In this document: positions 46,106 to 54,527 of the stretch, piece by piece | Layout of the letters: each line of letters begins with the position of its first letter | Numbering within the stretch: position 1 is the stretch's first letter | Assembly: GCA_023336205.1 (NCBI GenBank) | Contig: JALQCR010000036.1 | Location: 1 to 64,000, forward strand | Source of the DNA: Pseudanabaena sp. Salubria-1 | GTDB lineage: Bacteria > Cyanobacteriota > Cyanobacteriia > Pseudanabaenales > Pseudanabaenaceae | DNA: 64,000 nt | Direction of reading: 5' to 3' | Notes under the pieces: model-generated | The model's database searches: none | Told to the model about the DNA's origin: nothing | Seen by the model: the letters and a program-made list of their open reading frames with translations, nothing else | Translations under genes and position numbers: made by a program

Positions 46106-46470
46106 ACACATTACTCAAACCATCAACAACTAACCCACAAATAGATCCATTACTTTCAACAATTGTTAAACGATTAACAGAACAATCCATAGAAAACAAA
46201 CTTGACGTTATTCCCGAAAAAATCTATTTATTCGGCTCACATACATGGGGAACACCACACCAAGACAGCGATCTGGATCTATTGATTATTATTGACAACA
46301 GCAACCTATCCCCCGCAAAAAGAGCATCCCTCTTTTATCGCTACCTCAGAAATATTAACTACCCATTAGACATCTTGGTACGCACCCATCAAGAAATAGC
46401 AAAATTTGCAAACATACCCATGTCCCTTGAACATCAAATTTTATCCAAGGGTAAACTTATTTATGGATAA
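46102..46470 (+). CDS. MNT-type nucleotidyltransferase (HEPN/MNT antitoxin)
   Basis: A 122-residue minimal nucleotidyltransferase. The catalytic motif is IYLFGSHTWGTPHQDSDLDL (GS followed by DxD), with a further Asp in INYPLDILVRT. In HEPN/MNT toxin-antitoxin pairs such a protein AMPylates and silences the HEPN RNase. The HEPN gene overlaps its 3' end by eight bases. The start at 46102 reuses the MNTLLKPST leader of the preceding gene; a truer start may be slightly downstream, but the leader ATG is the one with good spacing. Confidence 0.85.
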   Translation: MNTLLKPSTTNPQIDPLLSTIVKRLTEQSIENKLDVIPEKIYLFGSHTWGTPHQDSDLDLLIIIDNSNLSPAKRASLFYRYLRNINYPLDILVRTHQEIAKFANIPMSLEHQILSKGKLIYG

Positions 46471-46852
46471 TCAAATGGAGCTAGTTAAAAATTGGCTAAT
46501 CAAGTCAAAAAATGACCTACTTGCAGCTACAAAGCTAAGTGATGACCCAGAAATATATGGCGACATAGCTATTTATCATTGTCAGCAATCAGCTGAAAAA
46601 GCCGTTAAAGGTTTCTTAGTTCTACATAATCAAAATTTCCCTAAAACTCACGATATTCGTTTACTCCTTCAATTAGCGATCGCCATCAACCCAAAATTTG
46701 AACAATATCAAGAAGCCTCAGAAATTCTCACCCCCTATGCCACAGAATACCGATATCCTAGTGATATTATGCAACCAACACCTGAAGAACTAGAGGAAGC
46801 CTTAGTTTACGCAGAGGAGATTTTTGATTTTGTTTCTTCTTTAATCCCTTAA
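46463..46852 (+). CDS. HEPN-domain protein (toxin of MNT/HEPN pair)
   Basis: From ATG 46463, 129 residues: MDNQMELVKNWLIKSKNDLL, then IAIYHCQQSAEKAVKGFLVL and PKTHDIRLLLQLAIAI. This is the HEPN fold, whose toxins are ribonucleases. The longer open frame from 46406 overlaps the MNT gene in another phase and is rejected. The overlap of eight bases indicates coupled translation. The pair lies inside the type I restriction locus, the kind of place where defence-linked toxin-antitoxin modules are found. Confidence 0.85.
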   Translation: MDNQMELVKNWLIKSKNDLLAATKLSDDPEIYGDIAIYHCQQSAEKAVKGFLVLHNQNFPKTHDIRLLLQLAIAINPKFEQYQEASEILTPYATEYRYPSDIMQPTPEELEEALVYAEEIFDFVSSLIP

Positions 46853-46868
46853 ATAACCATCTAAAAAT

Positions 46869-47525
46869 ATGCTGCTAGTAGAAACCAAAACCCAAATAAA
46901 CACACCGATAAACACATGGATCAGCGCCCCTTGGACAGAATTTGTAGCGATCGCTGATGCCCCCGATAGCACCAAACGCAAAAGCTACTATTACAAACAC
47001 CAGATGAGATTTGAGGAAATGTCCACAGGTTCCGATCATGCCAACGATCATGCATTAATTCTATTTGCTCTCTCCTTTTATGCCGCCACAAAGCAAATAC
47101 CCATGACCGCCAAAGACGGCTGCTCATACCGCCAAATTGGAAAAATCGAATTTCAGCCCGATGCCTCCTATTACATAGGTGATAACGCCGACGCGATCGC
47201 ATGGGGAACCCGCATCATCGACCTCGATCAATATCCCTTACCCGATCTTGTTATTGAAATATCTGACACCACCTTTAACGACGACCTCGGTACAAAACGC
47301 CTGCAATACGAAGAACTAGGGCTCAAAGAATATTGGATCGTCAATGTCCAAACTATGAGAATCTATGCCTTTGCGATCGCCCCAGATGGCAGCAGCCATC
47401 ATATTCGGCAATCCATAGTTCTATCTGGACTAAAACTGGAAATATTAGAACAAGCACTCCAACGCAGCCGCCAAGAAAATCAATCGGCAGTTACCGCATG
47501 GCTCATGCAACAGTTTCAAGTCTAA
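46869..47525 (+). CDS. Uma2-family nuclease-like protein
   Basis: A 218-residue Uma2/DUF820 protein with FQPDASYYIGDNADAI, PDLVIEISDTTFNDDLGTKR and LQYEELGLKEYWIVNVQTMR, supplying the usual Asp, Glu and Lys/Arg positions of the fold. It follows the HEPN gene by 16 bp and precedes hsdR by 46 bp, so it is in the same transcription unit. An RM-related function is only suggested by position. ATG start. Confidence 0.85.
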   Translation: MLLVETKTQINTPINTWISAPWTEFVAIADAPDSTKRKSYYYKHQMRFEEMSTGSDHANDHALILFALSFYAATKQIPMTAKDGCSYRQIGKIEFQPDASYYIGDNADAIAWGTRIIDLDQYPLPDLVIEISDTTFNDDLGTKRLQYEELGLKEYWIVNVQTMRIYAFAIAPDGSSHHIRQSIVLSGLKLEILEQALQRSRQENQSAVTAWLMQQFQV

Positions 47526-47571
47526 ACCCGAATCGATTCGCGCCGCCTCTAGCTCTATTAGGTAATAGCAA

Positions 47572-50500
47572 ATGGAAATACAATCAGCTAACTTTGGATT
47601 TTTGCGCCAGCATGACCCCCAAATCATCCAACTCGCCGCCCTAGCTGAGCAGTTTTTCCATAGCGACAGCAACACCTGCATCATCAAGCTGCGCCAATAT
47701 GCCGAACGCCTCGCCAAACTGATCGCCGCCAACACGGGGCTATACCAATCCGCAGACGAAGCCCAAGTCGAACTATTAAAAAGATTAAAATTAGAAAATG
47801 TAATTTCTAAAGAAGTAGCCGACCTCTTTCATTTGATCAGAATTGCAGGCAATAAAGCCGTCCATAACAAAAGCAACACCGACACAAACCAAGCCCTCAC
47901 CCTATTACAAACCGCCCAACAATTGGGAATATGGTTTCATCGCACCTTTAGCGATCGCAACTTCAAGAGCAAAGCATTTATCCCACCCACCGACACCACC
48001 GCCCAACAAAACGCCGAACTAAAGGCAAAAATAGAAGAATTAGAAAAAATAATCACCAATACCCAAATAGCCAATCAACACCCCACCACCAAGCAAACTG
48101 CGGCAATCATTGAACGTGGTGAAGCTGCATCCAAAACTATTGACCTCAATGAAGCCCAAACCAGAGCCTTAATCGATCAACAATTGCGCGATCGCGGTTG
48201 GGAAGTGGATACTCAAAACCTGCGCTATAGCCAAGGCTTTCGCCCCACCAAAGGCAAAAATATGGCAATTTCTGAATATCCCACTAATGATGGTATTGCT
48301 GACTATGCCCTATTTATCGGTTTACGCTGTGTCGCCATGATCGAAGCTAAGCGGCGGCGCAAAAATGTTATGGATGCGATCGCTCAAGCAGAGAGATATG
48401 CGAAGGGATATAGCCCTCACCCCCCAGCCCCCTCTCCCAAGGGGCGAGGGGGAGGAAATTCTGGTTCCGTTTTCCCACAGGGAGAAGGACAAGATGGCAG
48501 AAATTCTGGTTCCCCTCTCCCTCTGGGAGAGGGGCTAGGGGTGAGGGCGGAAGTTCCCTTCGTATTCGCCACCAATGGGCGCGGCTATCTCAAGCAATTA
48601 GAAACCGAAAGCGGAATCTGGTTCCGTGATACGCGCAAATCCACAAATCATAGCCGTGCGCTGATCGACTTCTATACTCCCGATGGTTTAGAAGCTCTGC
48701 TGACAATGGATCGGGAAACTGCCCATGAGGATTTAAAAAATACCAGCTTCAACTTCGGATTTGATCTCTATCCGCACCAACGCGCCGCCATTGAGAAGAT
48801 CGAAGAAGCTCTTGAAAAAGATCAGCGATCGATGCTGGTGGCAATGGCAACAGGTACAGGCAAAACTAAATTAGCGATCGCCTTGTTATACCGTTTACTC
48901 TCCACTAAACGCTTTCGCCGTGTCTGCTTTGTCGTCGATCGCAGCGCCCTTGGCAACCAAACCGCCGATGAATTCACATCCACCAAAGTCGTTACCACCA
49001 AAACCTTCACCGATATTTTTGGCTTGAAGGGCTTAAAAGACATCGATCCTGAATCAGAAACTAAAGTCCATATTTGCACGATTCAAGGACTAGTCAAGCG
49101 CATTCTCTATGCCAAAGAAAATGGCGATATTCCACCGATTGACCAATATGATTTGATCTTGATCGATGAATGTCATCGCGGCTATTTACTCGATCGCGAG
49201 ATGTCCGATAGTGAGTTAAGCTTCCGCAATCAAGAAGATTACATCTCCAAATATCGCCGCGTTTTAGAACATTTCGATGCTGTCAAGATCGGCTTAACTG
49301 CCACTCCTGCACTGCATACCAAAGCGATCTTCGGCGAACCGATTTATACCTATGGCTACCGTGAAGCTGTCATCGATGGCATTCTAATTGACCATGAGCC
49401 GCCGATTCAGATTCGCACCAAACTCAGCGAGATTGGGATTAGTTTTGCTGCCAATGAAGAAATCTCGCGTTACAACACCGTAACAGGTGCGATCGATCTC
49501 AGCAGCACGCCTGATGAGCTAAATTTTGATGTAGAGAAGTTTAATAAACAGGTAATTACGGAATCATTTAATCAGGCGATCGCCTTGGAACTCACCGCTC
49601 GTATTGACCCGCTAACCGATGAGAAAACCCTCATTTTTGCCGCCAACGATCGCCATGCCGATCTAGTTGTGGAATGTCTAAAAAAAGCCATGCAGGGACG
49701 CTATGAAGAACTCGAAAATGATGCCATTCAAAAATTAACAGGCTCAGTCGATGACGTTCAAAGCAAAATTCGCGCCTTCCGTAATGATTCCTTACCACGC
49801 ATCGCCGTCACCGTTGACCTACTCACTACAGGTATCGACGTTCCCAAAATCTGTAACCTCGTCTTTTTGCGCCGTGTCAATAGCCGCATTCTCTATGAAC
49901 AGATGATCGGTCGAGCCACAAGGCGCTGTAATGAGATTGGCAAACAGGTATTCAAAATCTATGATGCTGTCGATATTTACAAACAAATGCAAGAAGTCAG
50001 CGACATGAAACCCGTGATCGTTAATCCTCAAATCAGCCTAGAGCAGCTATTTGATGAATTGATACAGGTCGGAGATCCGCAGCATCAAACCGAAATCCGT
50101 GATCAAATCTTGGTAAAAATGCGCCAAAAAATTACCAGAATGGGCGATCAAGCTAAGGGAAATTACGAAACCCAAAGCGGCGAACCTCCTGCTAGCAGTC
50201 TCGCTAATTTCAAAACCATGACCACCACCGAAATGATCGAATGGGTGCGATCGCGTCCCTATCTTGGCAAAATTTGGGAATGGAAGCCCAATTATGAAGG
50301 TACTTGGATTCCTATTTCTGAACATGAAGATCAAGTTATTGCCGTCACTCGTGGCTATGGTGAAGGCAAGAAACCGCAAGACTTTTTAGACAGCTTCACC
50401 GATTATGTCCGCAATAACGTTAATCAAATCGCCGCCCTCACTGTAGTTTTACAACGTCCCCGCGAGTTGACCCGCGCCCAATTGCGAGAATTGCGCCGTG

Positions 50501-50877
50501 AACTTGATCTCAAGGGCTATTCTGAAGTTTATTTACAGCAAGCATGGCGCGACACCAAAAATGAAGATATCGCCGCTTCGATCATTGGGTTTGTCCGTCA
50601 AGCTGCGATCGGCGATCCGTTAATGCCCTACGAAGATCGCGTCAAAGGTGCAATCAGGCGAATTCTCAAAAAACGCCCTTGGACAGATATGCAACGCAAA
50701 TGGTTAAATCGTATCGGTGAGCAAATTATTAAAGAAGTCGTAGTCGATCGCGAAGCATTGGAACAGGGCAACTTTCAACGGGATGGCGGATTTAAGAGAC
50801 TTAATCGCGATTTTGATGGACAATTAGAACAGATTCTAGGCGATATCAATGAGGAAATGTGGCTAAAGCAAGCTTGA
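47572..50877 (+). CDS. hsdR: Type I restriction enzyme subunit HsdR
   Basis: HsdR (1101 residues) translocates DNA and cleaves it as part of the type I complex. An N-terminal DUF4145-like helical domain (FHLIRIAGNKAVHNKSNTD, ~residues 90-110) is followed by HsdR_N nuclease region with VAMIEAKRRRKNVMDAIAQA (EAK). The SF2 motor has VAMATGTGKTKLAIALLYR, LILIDECHRGY, KIGLTATPALH and QMIGRATRRCNEIG. Around residues 281-326 a Pro/Gly-rich insertion encoded by a palindromic DNA repeat lies in a loop between nuclease and motor parts. It overlaps hsdM by 19 bases. Confidence 0.93.
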   Translation: MEIQSANFGFLRQHDPQIIQLAALAEQFFHSDSNTCIIKLRQYAERLAKLIAANTGLYQSADEAQVELLKRLKLENVISKEVADLFHLIRIAGNKAVHNKSNTDTNQALTLLQTAQQLGIWFHRTFSDRNFKSKAFIPPTDTTAQQNAELKAKIEELEKIITNTQIANQHPTTKQTAAIIERGEAASKTIDLNEAQTRALIDQQLRDRGWEVDTQNLRYSQGFRPTKGKNMAISEYPTNDGIADYALFIGLRCVAMIEAKRRRKNVMDAIAQAERYAKGYSPHPPAPSPKGRGGGNSGSVFPQGEGQDGRNSGSPLPLGEGLGVRAEVPFVFATNGRGYLKQLETESGIWFRDTRKSTNHSRALIDFYTPDGLEALLTMDRETAHEDLKNTSFNFGFDLYPHQRAAIEKIEEALEKDQRSMLVAMATGTGKTKLAIALLYRLLSTKRFRRVCFVVDRSALGNQTADEFTSTKVVTTKTFTDIFGLKGLKDIDPESETKVHICTIQGLVKRILYAKENGDIPPIDQYDLILIDECHRGYLLDREMSDSELSFRNQEDYISKYRRVLEHFDAVKIGLTATPALHTKAIFGEPIYTYGYREAVIDGILIDHEPPIQIRTKLSEIGISFAANEEISRYNTVTGAIDLSSTPDELNFDVEKFNKQVITESFNQAIALELTARIDPLTDEKTLIFAANDRHADLVVECLKKAMQGRYEELENDAIQKLTGSVDDVQSKIRAFRNDSLPRIAVTVDLLTTGIDVPKICNLVFLRRVNSRILYEQMIGRATRRCNEIGKQVFKIYDAVDIYKQMQEVSDMKPVIVNPQISLEQLFDELIQVGDPQHQTEIRDQILVKMRQKITRMGDQAKGNYETQSGEPPASSLANFKTMTTTEMIEWVRSRPYLGKIWEWKPNYEGTWIPISEHEDQVIAVTRGYGEGKKPQDFLDSFTDYVRNNVNQIAALTVVLQRPRELTRAQLRELRRELDLKGYSEVYLQQAWRDTKNEDIAASIIGFVRQAAIGDPLMPYEDRVKGAIRRILKKRPWTDMQRKWLNRIGEQIIKEVVVDREALEQGNFQRDGGFKRLNRDFDGQLEQILGDINEEMWLKQA
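48414..48547. repeat. Palindromic repeat inserted in frame inside hsdR
   Basis: CCCTCACCCC...AGCCCCCTCTCCC at 48414-48438 faces GGGAGAGGGGCTAGGGGTGA at 48525-48547 as an inverted repeat. An internal GAAATTCTGGTTCC occurs twice (48456-48469 and 48500-48513). This is a well-known class of cyanobacterial dispersed repeat normally found in spacers. Here it translates without stops into SPHPPAPSPKGRGGGNSGSV and PLPLGEGLGVRAE, placed just before the conserved VPFVFATNGRGYL of HsdR. Confidence 0.85.
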
Positions 50878-52349
50878 ATACGAACAATAGCAATAATAGC
50901 GGTAATGCGACGGGGAACATCACCCGCGATATTGTTGCTAAACTTTGGAATCTCTGTAATATTCTCCGAGACGATGGCATCACCTATAACGAATATGTCA
51001 CCGAATTGACCTATCTGCTATTCCTCAAGATGCTTGCAGAAACAGGCAAAGAAAGCCGCCTTCCCGAAAATTATCGCTGGCAAGATCTTGATGATCGGGA
51101 AGGTTTAGAACAATTAGAATTTTACAAACAGCTATTGCTAGATTTGGGTTCACCAAAGAAAGTGAATGATGCTGTGGTATTAGCAATTTTCACCGATGCT
51201 CAAACCAAACTCCGCAAACCCACCAATCTCAAAGCCATCACCGATGCGATCGATTCCCTCGATTGGTTCTCAGCGCGTGAAGAAGGTTTAGGCAACCTCT
51301 ATGAAGGGTTACTCGAAAAAAATGCTGCCGAAAAGAAATCAGGCGCAGGTCAGTACTTCACGCCTAGACCTTTGATTGATGCGATCGTCAGATTGATCAA
51401 ACCCCAAGCAGGCGAAATCATTCAAGATCCAGCCGCAGGTACAGCAGGTTTTTTAGTTGCCGCCGACCATTACATCAAAGCGCAGACCAATGATCTGTAC
51501 AGTCTCAATAACAAACAACAAACATTCCAAATTTGCCAAGCCTTTCGCGGTCTAGAACTAGTTCCTGATACCCATCGCCTTTGCCTGATGAACTTAATGC
51601 TGCATGGCATCGAAAGCCCCGTCGATTGCGGCGACAGTCTCTCACCCGATGGCGAAACTCTAGGTAAAGCCGATGTGATCCTCACCAATCCTCCCTTCGG
51701 CACAAAAAAAGGTGGCGGTCGTCCCACTCGCAATGACTTCTCCACTACTGCCGAAACTTCCAACAAACAACTTGCCTTTGTCGAGCATATCTATCGCTCC
51801 CTAAGAAACAATGGCAGAGCCGCCGTAGTCCTACCTGATAATGTTCTCTTTGAAGACAACATCGGACGCAAGCTCAGGCAACAGCTAATGGAACTTTGCG
51901 ATTTACATACAATTTTGCGCCTACCCACAGGCATTTTTTATGCCCAAGGCGTAAAGACCAACGTGCTATTTTTTACACGCGGCAAAAGCGATCGCGGCAA
52001 CACCAAAGCCGTCTGGGTTTACGATATGCGAGCTAATACCAACACCTTCGGCAAAACCCGCCAACTCACCCTCGCAGATTTCGCCGAATTTGAAGCCGCC
52101 TTCGGTGATGACCCTTACGGCAAATCCCCACGCATCGATCAAGGGGAAGAAGGAAGATTTCGTTGCTTTACCCGTGAACAAATCAGCGATCGCAATGACA
52201 ACCTCGATATTGCATGGTTACGCGACACCAGCGACGATCCTGAAGATGAAATGACCGAACCAGAAGAAATTGCCTTAGCGATCGCCACCCATTTAAAAAA
52301 TGCTTTAAATGCGATCGGGGGTTTAATGGAAGAACTAGAGAATAGCTGA
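50859..52349 (+). CDS. hsdM: Type I restriction enzyme modification subunit HsdM
   Basis: HsdM is the N6-adenine methyltransferase of the complex. The 496-residue protein has an N-terminal HsdM_N helix domain (ITRDIVAKLWNLCNILRDDG), AGQYFTPRPLID, SAM motif IIQDPAAGTAGFLVA and catalytic TNPPFGTKKGGGR (NPPF). The start is GTG at 50859, inside hsdR. The gene is last in the plus-strand unit. The following gene is on the opposite strand. Confidence 0.95.
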   Translation: MAKASLNTNNSNNSGNATGNITRDIVAKLWNLCNILRDDGITYNEYVTELTYLLFLKMLAETGKESRLPENYRWQDLDDREGLEQLEFYKQLLLDLGSPKKVNDAVVLAIFTDAQTKLRKPTNLKAITDAIDSLDWFSAREEGLGNLYEGLLEKNAAEKKSGAGQYFTPRPLIDAIVRLIKPQAGEIIQDPAAGTAGFLVAADHYIKAQTNDLYSLNNKQQTFQICQAFRGLELVPDTHRLCLMNLMLHGIESPVDCGDSLSPDGETLGKADVILTNPPFGTKKGGGRPTRNDFSTTAETSNKQLAFVEHIYRSLRNNGRAAVVLPDNVLFEDNIGRKLRQQLMELCDLHTILRLPTGIFYAQGVKTNVLFFTRGKSDRGNTKAVWVYDMRANTNTFGKTRQLTLADFAEFEAAFGDDPYGKSPRIDQGEEGRFRCFTREQISDRNDNLDIAWLRDTSDDPEDEMTEPEEIALAIATHLKNALNAIGGLMEELENS

Positions 52350-52426
52350 CTTCAGACCCAAAAATATTGCGCTAGCTTTCGCTTATTGGTTTACACTTCC
52401 ATTACGAGCAGAATGTGGGCAATATA

Positions 52427-53428
52427 TCACTTGGTATAACCTAAGCGCTCTTTAACTCTGACAGGAATACTACTTTGCATCTGTGCTTTGATCGTTAATC
52501 GCTCATAACTCCGATAGTTTTGCTTTGCCTGTTCTCTATTACCTTGAGCCCATAGAGAATCGCCAAGATTGAGATAAGCAACATTGCGATCGCGATCGGC
52601 AGAGATCACACTCCGAAATATAGGAATTGCCTCTTGATGATTTCCCAGTTCTTGCAAGAAAAACCCATAATCATTCAAAGCTGGAACATAAATGCTTGGA
52701 TCGACAGCCATATCTTTCCATGTCTCAACCCATTTTTGTGGCAAAGGACTTTGGTTACTCTTACCAATGATTTCCGTCAAACTCATGGTGAGATCAAACA
52801 TTTTTTTGAGTCGCTGAGCAGCTTCTAGCGGATTTCCTTGCTGATAGAGTTGCAAAGTGACTTTAAGTCCTATCGCGATCGCCTCCGCTAACTTTGCAGC
52901 ATTGATATAATTATGCGGATAGAAGATACCAAAAGCTTCATCTTCAAAAGCATCATTTTTGCCTTGAGCAACTTGCTCAATCAACCGATCTACAGCTTCA
53001 GCAGAAGGATCTTCTGAAGTTGATGAGATATAGGAAAGTTGCTGGTTTTGCCAGCGAAAGATTTGGACATAGGTGAAAGCTGAGAAAGGTATTTGCGAAT
53101 ATAGGCGAATCGCTCCATCCTGACAATCAGAATTAGCTTTAGCAGGATTTAGAAAACCTTTACCTTGCTCCCAAGGAAACTGGCGTTCCCAAATTAATCG
53201 ATCGCCTTTCGTACCGCGCAAAAAAGCTTGAGCAGGCTTCATCGAATCGCTATCCCACTTAAAATGTACGCTCAGAGAATCTGCTCCAAACTTGGGTAGT
53301 TGATGACAATTTTTGCCCATGTCATAGGTTGTTTCTTGCAATTGAGCATTGGATGGTAAAACCGCGATCGCAAGATACGCAATTGCATTAACACTAAGTA
53401 ATTTCCAAACTTGGGATAGCCTTCTCAT
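52427..53428 (-). CDS. Exported TPR-repeat protein
   Basis: A 333-residue protein with a likely signal peptide (MRRLSQVWKLLSVNAIAYLA, then a cleavage-like SNAQ). The middle is uncharacterised (TYDMGKNCHQLPKFGADSLS). The C-terminal part has tetratricopeptide-like helices (LNDYGFFLQELGNHQEAIPI, YLNLGDSLWAQGNREQAKQN). The function is unknown; a periplasmic or membrane-attached binding role is likely. It lies directly downstream of the older mnmG fragment, 30-odd bp from it. ATG start. Confidence 0.72.
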   Translation of the reverse strand: MRRLSQVWKLLSVNAIAYLAIAVLPSNAQLQETTYDMGKNCHQLPKFGADSLSVHFKWDSDSMKPAQAFLRGTKGDRLIWERQFPWEQGKGFLNPAKANSDCQDGAIRLYSQIPFSAFTYVQIFRWQNQQLSYISSTSEDPSAEAVDRLIEQVAQGKNDAFEDEAFGIFYPHNYINAAKLAEAIAIGLKVTLQLYQQGNPLEAAQRLKKMFDLTMSLTEIIGKSNQSPLPQKWVETWKDMAVDPSIYVPALNDYGFFLQELGNHQEAIPIFRSVISADRDRNVAYLNLGDSLWAQGNREQAKQNYRSYERLTIKAQMQSSIPVRVKERLGYTK

Positions 53429-53454
53429 GTTTTTTAAAGCGCTTTGATTTATTT

Positions 53455-53633
53455 AGTTTTGCAGCAATCCGATGTTGAATTTCCAGATAAACTAGCAACG
53501 CATTCACATCCGAAGGATTAACCCCACCAATACGAATAGCCGATCCAATCGTCATCGGACGAATCTTACTCAACATCTCTTGATTCCTTAGAAAGAGTCT
53601 TGATCTCATTGTAATTGATATCTGTGGGGAGCT
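53455..53633 (-). pseudogene. mnmG: mnmG 3'-end fragment, older copy
   Basis: About 180 bp corresponding to the last ~58 codons of mnmG: SKIRPMTIGSAIRIGGVNPS, then DVNALLVYLEIQHRIAAKL. Compared with the intact gene (58256-60202) a two-base deletion breaks the frame near ESREK and several codons are changed. It starts, in coding direction, at the same internal point as the fragment at 54341-54527 (around LPTDI). It has no start and cannot act by itself. Confidence 0.9.
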
Positions 53634-53726
53634 ATCTGCGTCAGGTGAGTTTCTAAAACCGTGAATGTCGGAGCAAAGCATTAACCTTTGTATATAATTA
53701 AATCAAAGTTAAGAGGCTAATAACTT

Positions 53727-54296
53727 ATGGTACTTGCAGCAACTAAGCGCTACACCGTAGATGAATATCTCGAACTAGAAGAAAAAGCCGAGTTTAAAAG
53801 TGAATTTGACAACGGAGATATCATACCTATAGCAGGAGCAACAGCAAATCATAATATTTTGACTGCTAAGTTTCTGGCTCGAATTTTGTTAGCCCTAGAG
53901 GATTTAGATTACGCTGTCTTTATGAATGATATGCGTCTATGGATGCCAGATCAGGAGCGTTACACTTATCCTGACGTGATGGTGGTTAAAGGACAGCCAA
54001 TTTTTACTGATGAAAAACAGACAGGGATTACTAATCCCTGCTTAATTGTAGAAGTTCTCTCTAATTCAACGGGTGAATACGATCGTGAAAATAAATTTAA
54101 GCTTTATCGCTCTATTCCTAGTTTTCAAGAATATATTCTAGTCGAGCAAACTAGCTATGGAGTGGAACAATATGCAAAACAGGCTAACGGTAAATGGCTC
54201 TTAGCTGACTATGTAGGTGAAGATGCAGTTCTAAAACTAGAGTCAGTGGATTTTGAAATTAGTCTGATGGATTTGTACAAGCGGGTTGCCTTTTAG
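53727..54296 (+). CDS. Uma2-family nuclease-like protein
   Basis: A 189-residue Uma2/DUF820 protein: YTVDEYLELEEKAEFKSEFD, RYTYPDVMVVKGQPIF, NPCLIVEVLSNSTGEYDREN and FKLYRSIPSFQEYILVEQTS, giving the Asp, Glu and Lys of the fold. It is on the plus strand, flanked on both sides by mnmG 3' fragments on the minus strand, so it appears to be cargo of an accessory segment at the mnmG locus. ATG start. Confidence 0.88.
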   Translation: MVLAATKRYTVDEYLELEEKAEFKSEFDNGDIIPIAGATANHNILTAKFLARILLALEDLDYAVFMNDMRLWMPDQERYTYPDVMVVKGQPIFTDEKQTGITNPCLIVEVLSNSTGEYDRENKFKLYRSIPSFQEYILVEQTSYGVEQYAKQANGKWLLADYVGEDAVLKLESVDFEISLMDLYKRVAF

Positions 54297-54340
54297 GTAG
54301 CAATCAGTAATGATGAACGGCGTAAAGCGCCGCCCATCAA

Positions 54341-54527
54341 TTATTTTCTACTTGCCGCGAGGCGATGCTGAATCTCAAGATAAACCAGCAAAGCATTCAC
54401 ATCCGCAGGATTCACCCCACCAATACGGCTAGCCTGTCCAATCGTCATCGGACGAATCTTACTAAGCTTCTCTCTTGACTCTTTAGAGAGAGTCTCGATC
54501 GCATTGTAGTCAATATCAGTTGGTAGC
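54341..54527 (-). pseudogene. mnmG: mnmG 3'-end fragment, younger copy
   Basis: About 187 bp equal to the last ~60 codons of mnmG in an intact frame: LPTDIDYNAIETLSKESREK, then LSKIRPMTIGQASRIGGVNP and an ending LAASRK instead of IAAKTR. It is much closer to the intact gene than 53455-53633. The similarity begins exactly where the stop codon of the REC-AlbA_2 gene (54528) ends, so the junction is sharp. It may be expressed only as read-through and has no start. Confidence 0.92.

Noticed and set aside
46406..46462. Longer N-terminus of the HEPN gene
   Set aside because: It overlaps the MNT coding region in another phase; the ATG at 46463 gives the normal HEPN start.
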